Positions 5,470-7,278 of a DNA stretch of 7,278 nucleotides are shown here, piece after piece (within the stretch, counting starts at the first letter, position 1; each line of letters begins with the position of its first letter). The translations under genes were made by a program, and so were the position numbers. The notes under the pieces were generated by a model that did not search any database, was not told the DNA's origin, and worked only from the letters and a program-made list of their open reading frames with translations. Source of the stretch: JAUYQR01 sp031415015 (GTDB lineage: Bacteria; Pseudomonadota; Alphaproteobacteria; Rhodobacterales; Rhodobacteraceae); the NCBI GenBank assembly GCA_031415015.1, contig JANOQT010000003.1, positions 1-7,278 on the forward strand, given 5' to 3'.

Positions 5470-6423
5470 TCAGACCTTGAACCGCGCCAGACCATCGGTC
5501 AGGTAGGCCTCGGCCAGCGCCAGCGTTCCGGCGGTAAACCCCGGCCCGCCCAGCGTCTGCGCGGTGTCACTATCCGCACGGGTGGCCAGCCATGCGCCAA
5601 GCAGGATGCGGCGCAACAGGATCATCGCGGGGATCATTGCGCGGTCTGGTGCGGCAAGAGTGCCTGCGCGAGCGTATCCGTCGCACCACAGGGCGATCAG
5701 GCCAGGGATGCGCGGATCGGTCTCGTGGAACGACACGGCGGCGGCAACGTCATAGACCCACCAGCCAAAGCCGCAGTCGTCAAAGTCGATGGCCCAAAGA
5801 CCTTGGTCGTCCCGCATCAGGTTGGCCAGCCGCAAGTCGGCGTGGATCAGGCCGAAGACATCCGGGCCGGTGCCGTAGCTGGCCAGCTGGTCCGCCAAGG
5901 CGCTGGTCGCACGGGCCAGCAGCGCACGGCCTTCCGGGGCAAGACCCTCGGCCTGCCACCAATGGCCCCAATGCGGGGCGGGTCCAAGGATGGTCACCGC
6001 GTCCCACCGTTTGCGGGTAAAGCCGGGGGGCGGTGTCCAGTGGCGCGCGTGCGAATGCAGGCAGGCGGTGACCTCGCCCAAGGGCGCAAACCAGCGGTCC
6101 AGATCGTCGCCGATCTGCAATTCCGCCCCGGCGATGGGCGCAAAGCCGACAAGGAAACGCCCCGCCGCCTCGCCCACCAACGCGCCGTCACGGTCAGCCA
6201 CAGGCCGCACGACGCGCAAGCCGGGCAAGCCTTGCAACGCGGTCAGCCAGTGCAGTTCTGAGGCGATCTCGGCCTTTGTGTGATAGCCTTGGCGGTGCAG
6301 CCGCAGGATGAGGCCGTCGCCTGCGCGCCATGTCTCATTCTCGGACCGGTTCAGCAGGGTCAGCGGAGTGTCGGGCGGCAGGCCATACCGTGGCAGAGCA
6401 GTGCGCAGCAGATCAACGCTCAT
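5470..6423 (-). CDS. APH/ChoK-fold phosphotransferase (small-molecule kinase)
   Basis: The 317-residue product is a kinase of the aminoglycoside phosphotransferase / homoserine kinase type II / SrkA group. Its small lobe has NRSENETWRAGDGLILRLHR (25-44), where an Arg (41) occupies the usual Lys strand, and SELHWL (55-60) for the partner Glu. The catalytic loop GLIHADLRLANLM (191-203) supplies H194, D196 and N201, and IDFDDCGFGWWVYD (212-225) is the metal-binding segment. All residues expected for ATP-dependent transfer are present, so it should be active. The substrate is unknown: antibiotics, amino acids, sugars and protein serines are all known in the fold. ATG 6423-6421 overlaps the cobF stop by 11 bases with no clear Shine-Dalgarno of its own (GCGGCGCGGCG precedes), implying translation by coupling to cobF. 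This suggests, without proving, a role linked to cobalamin synthesis or salvage. Confidence 0.85.
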   Translation of the reverse strand: MSVDLLRTALPRYGLPPDTPLTLLNRSENETWRAGDGLILRLHRQGYHTKAEIASELHWLTALQGLPGLRVVRPVADRDGALVGEAAGRFLVGFAPIAGAELQIGDDLDRWFAPLGEVTACLHSHARHWTPPPGFTRKRWDAVTILGPAPHWGHWWQAEGLAPEGRALLARATSALADQLASYGTGPDVFGLIHADLRLANLMRDDQGLWAIDFDDCGFGWWVYDVAAAVSFHETDPRIPGLIALWCDGYARAGTLAAPDRAMIPAMILLRRILLGAWLATRADSDTAQTLGGPGFTAGTLALAEAYLTDGLARFKV

Positions 6424-7159
6424 CGCCGCGCCGCATCAGGTAGATGTCCATGATCCAGCCGTGCAGCGCCCGCAACCGGGAACGGGTGTCGACGATCCGT
6501 GCTGACACGTCGGCCAGCGGCCCGTGGATCAGCACCTGCTGCGGCATGCCGACATAGGCGCCCCACCAGATGCTGACGCCTTCGGGGTTGATGGTCGTAA
6601 AGGCACCGCCGCCGTCCAGCATCACGGCCACGCAGTCAGCCCCGGCGGGCCAGCCGGTTTCGCGCAAGCGTCTGCCGGTGGTGATCGTTACCGGTGCCGC
6701 CAGTGCGTTCAGCGGGATGGCGTGGGCGGCAGTCAGCACCTGCAGGCTGGTGATGCCGGGGATGACGTCGGTGGTCACACCGGGCAGCCGCGCGGCGATG
6801 CGCAGGGTGCTGTCATACAGCGACGGGTCGCCCCAGACCATCAGCGCCACCCTGCCCCCCTGCGGCAGATGCATGGCGATGGCATCGGCCCAAACTGCCG
6901 CGATGGCATCGTGCCAGTTGTTCACCGCACTAAGGTAATCCGCCTGATCGGCCCGCTTGGGCACGTCATATTCGGCTACGGGAACCGTCGCGGTCAGCAC
7001 CTCGGCCAGGATCTGGCGGCGCAGGTCGGCGAGGTCGGACTTGTCGTCGCCCTTGCGGGGCAACAGGATCAGATCGGCGGCGTTCAGTGCCCGCACCGCC
7101 TGACGGGTCAGGTGATCCGGGTTGCCGGTGCCGATGCCAATCAGGGAAAGGGTGATCAT
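6413..7159 (-). CDS. cobF: Precorrin-6A synthase (deacetylating), CobF
   Basis: CobF works in the aerobic (oxygen-dependent) cobalamin pathway: it uses S-adenosylmethionine to methylate C-1 of precorrin-5 and releases the extruded acetyl group as acetate, giving precorrin-6A. The 248-residue product starts MITLSLIGIGTGNPDHLT, with the tetrapyrrole methylase loop GIGTGNP (8-14). It carries the CobF-typical LLPRKGDDKSDLADLRRQI (32-50), then VWGDPSLYDST (108-118) and VIPGITSLQ (132-140), both contacting SAM and substrate, and a closing IMDIYLMRRGDER. These features separate it from the other Cob methylases, and the length is normal for CobF. ATG 7159-7157 is chosen because the family N-terminus begins there and GGAAAG lies six bases upstream. 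The frame stays open to 7270 only across homopolymer runs. The product is cytosolic. Its presence implies other cob genes elsewhere; the contig ends before any appears. Confidence 0.95.
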   Translation of the reverse strand: MITLSLIGIGTGNPDHLTRQAVRALNAADLILLPRKGDDKSDLADLRRQILAEVLTATVPVAEYDVPKRADQADYLSAVNNWHDAIAAVWADAIAMHLPQGGRVALMVWGDPSLYDSTLRIAARLPGVTTDVIPGITSLQVLTAAHAIPLNALAAPVTITTGRRLRETGWPAGADCVAVMLDGGGAFTTINPEGVSIWWGAYVGMPQQVLIHGPLADVSARIVDTRSRLRALHGWIMDIYLMRRGDER

Positions 7160-7177
7160 GGAGGTCTTTCCAGAGGT

Positions 7178-7278
7178 GGGGGGCCCCCCCCCCCGGCCCC
7201 CCCGGGTTTTAAGCCAAACGCCCGGGTTTGGGGGGCAAGTTGCGCCAACAAAAACCCCCCCCCCACCCAACCACCCCC
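7178..7278. other. Homopolymer-rich, probably unreliable contig end
   Basis: The last 101 bases consist largely of runs: six G (7178-7183), eleven C (7184-7194), seven C (7197-7203), six G (7230-7235), five A (7250-7254) and ten C (7255-7264). CCCGGGTTT occurs twice (7201-7209 and 7221-7229). Nothing like this occurs elsewhere in the window. It most likely reflects low-quality read ends at an assembly edge. The cobF promoter, if it lies here, cannot be read with trust. No gene is called in it. Confidence 0.7.

Noticed and set aside
5592..6261. Several plus-strand frames across the kinase gene
   Set aside because: Arg/Gly-rich products without motifs, antisense to a kinase with intact catalytic residues.
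7160..7270. N-terminal extension of CobF to 7270
   Set aside because: The extra residues come from homopolymer runs (Gly/Pro-rich), while the methylase N-terminus begins exactly at ATG 7159 with a ribosome binding site.

Overview
The window is high-GC DNA with dense, mostly minus-strand genes. It reads as a chromosomal segment of an alphaproteobacterium, most likely Rhodobacteraceae (Roseobacter/Rhodobacter group). Three things point there: a roughly 500-residue Ffh with a Met/Gly-rich tail followed directly by an acetyltransferase gene, the aerobic cobalamin enzyme CobF, and several CTTGAC-type -35 elements. This placement is inference from gene content and protein style; no search was run.

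Layout from left to right. Positions 1-158 (minus) hold the 5' part of a GNAT acetyltransferase gene, cut by the window edge and overlapping the end of ffh by 4 bases. Ffh (155-1660, minus) is the signal recognition particle GTPase. A 219-base gap (1661-1879) follows, holding a good candidate ffh promoter and a nested palindrome in the predicted leader. A putative rhamnosyltransferase-like glycosyltransferase (1880-2767, minus) is transcribed away from a LysR-family regulator (2921-3805, plus). Their shared 153-base region contains a T-N11-A dyad and a strong 8-bp stem-loop. The regulator gene overlaps a DMT/EamA exporter gene (3796-4701, plus) by 10 bases, a typical regulator-exporter pair.

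The exporter's stop codon abuts the stop codon of a convergent NAD(P)H-dehydrogenase (quinone)/flavodoxin-fold gene (4702-5346, minus). Upstream of that gene lies a 123-base spacer with two consecutive perfect stem-loops and no recognisable Shine-Dalgarno sequence. Next come an APH-fold small-molecule kinase (5470-6423, minus) and cobF, precorrin-6A synthase (6413-7159, minus), overlapping by 11 bases and so probably co-translated. The last ~100 bases (about 7178-7278) are homopolymer runs unlike the rest and look like a poor-quality contig end.

Functionally the window covers housekeeping protein targeting (ffh), corrin-ring synthesis (cobF) with a coupled kinase of unknown substrate, a regulator/exporter pair, a lone glycosyltransferase and a quinone reductase-like flavoprotein. 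I found no mobile element, CRISPR array, tRNA, rRNA or clear new multi-gene system. The most interesting points are the structured leader upstream of the flavoprotein, the kinase coupled to cobF, and the dyads between the glycosyltransferase and lysR-type genes.
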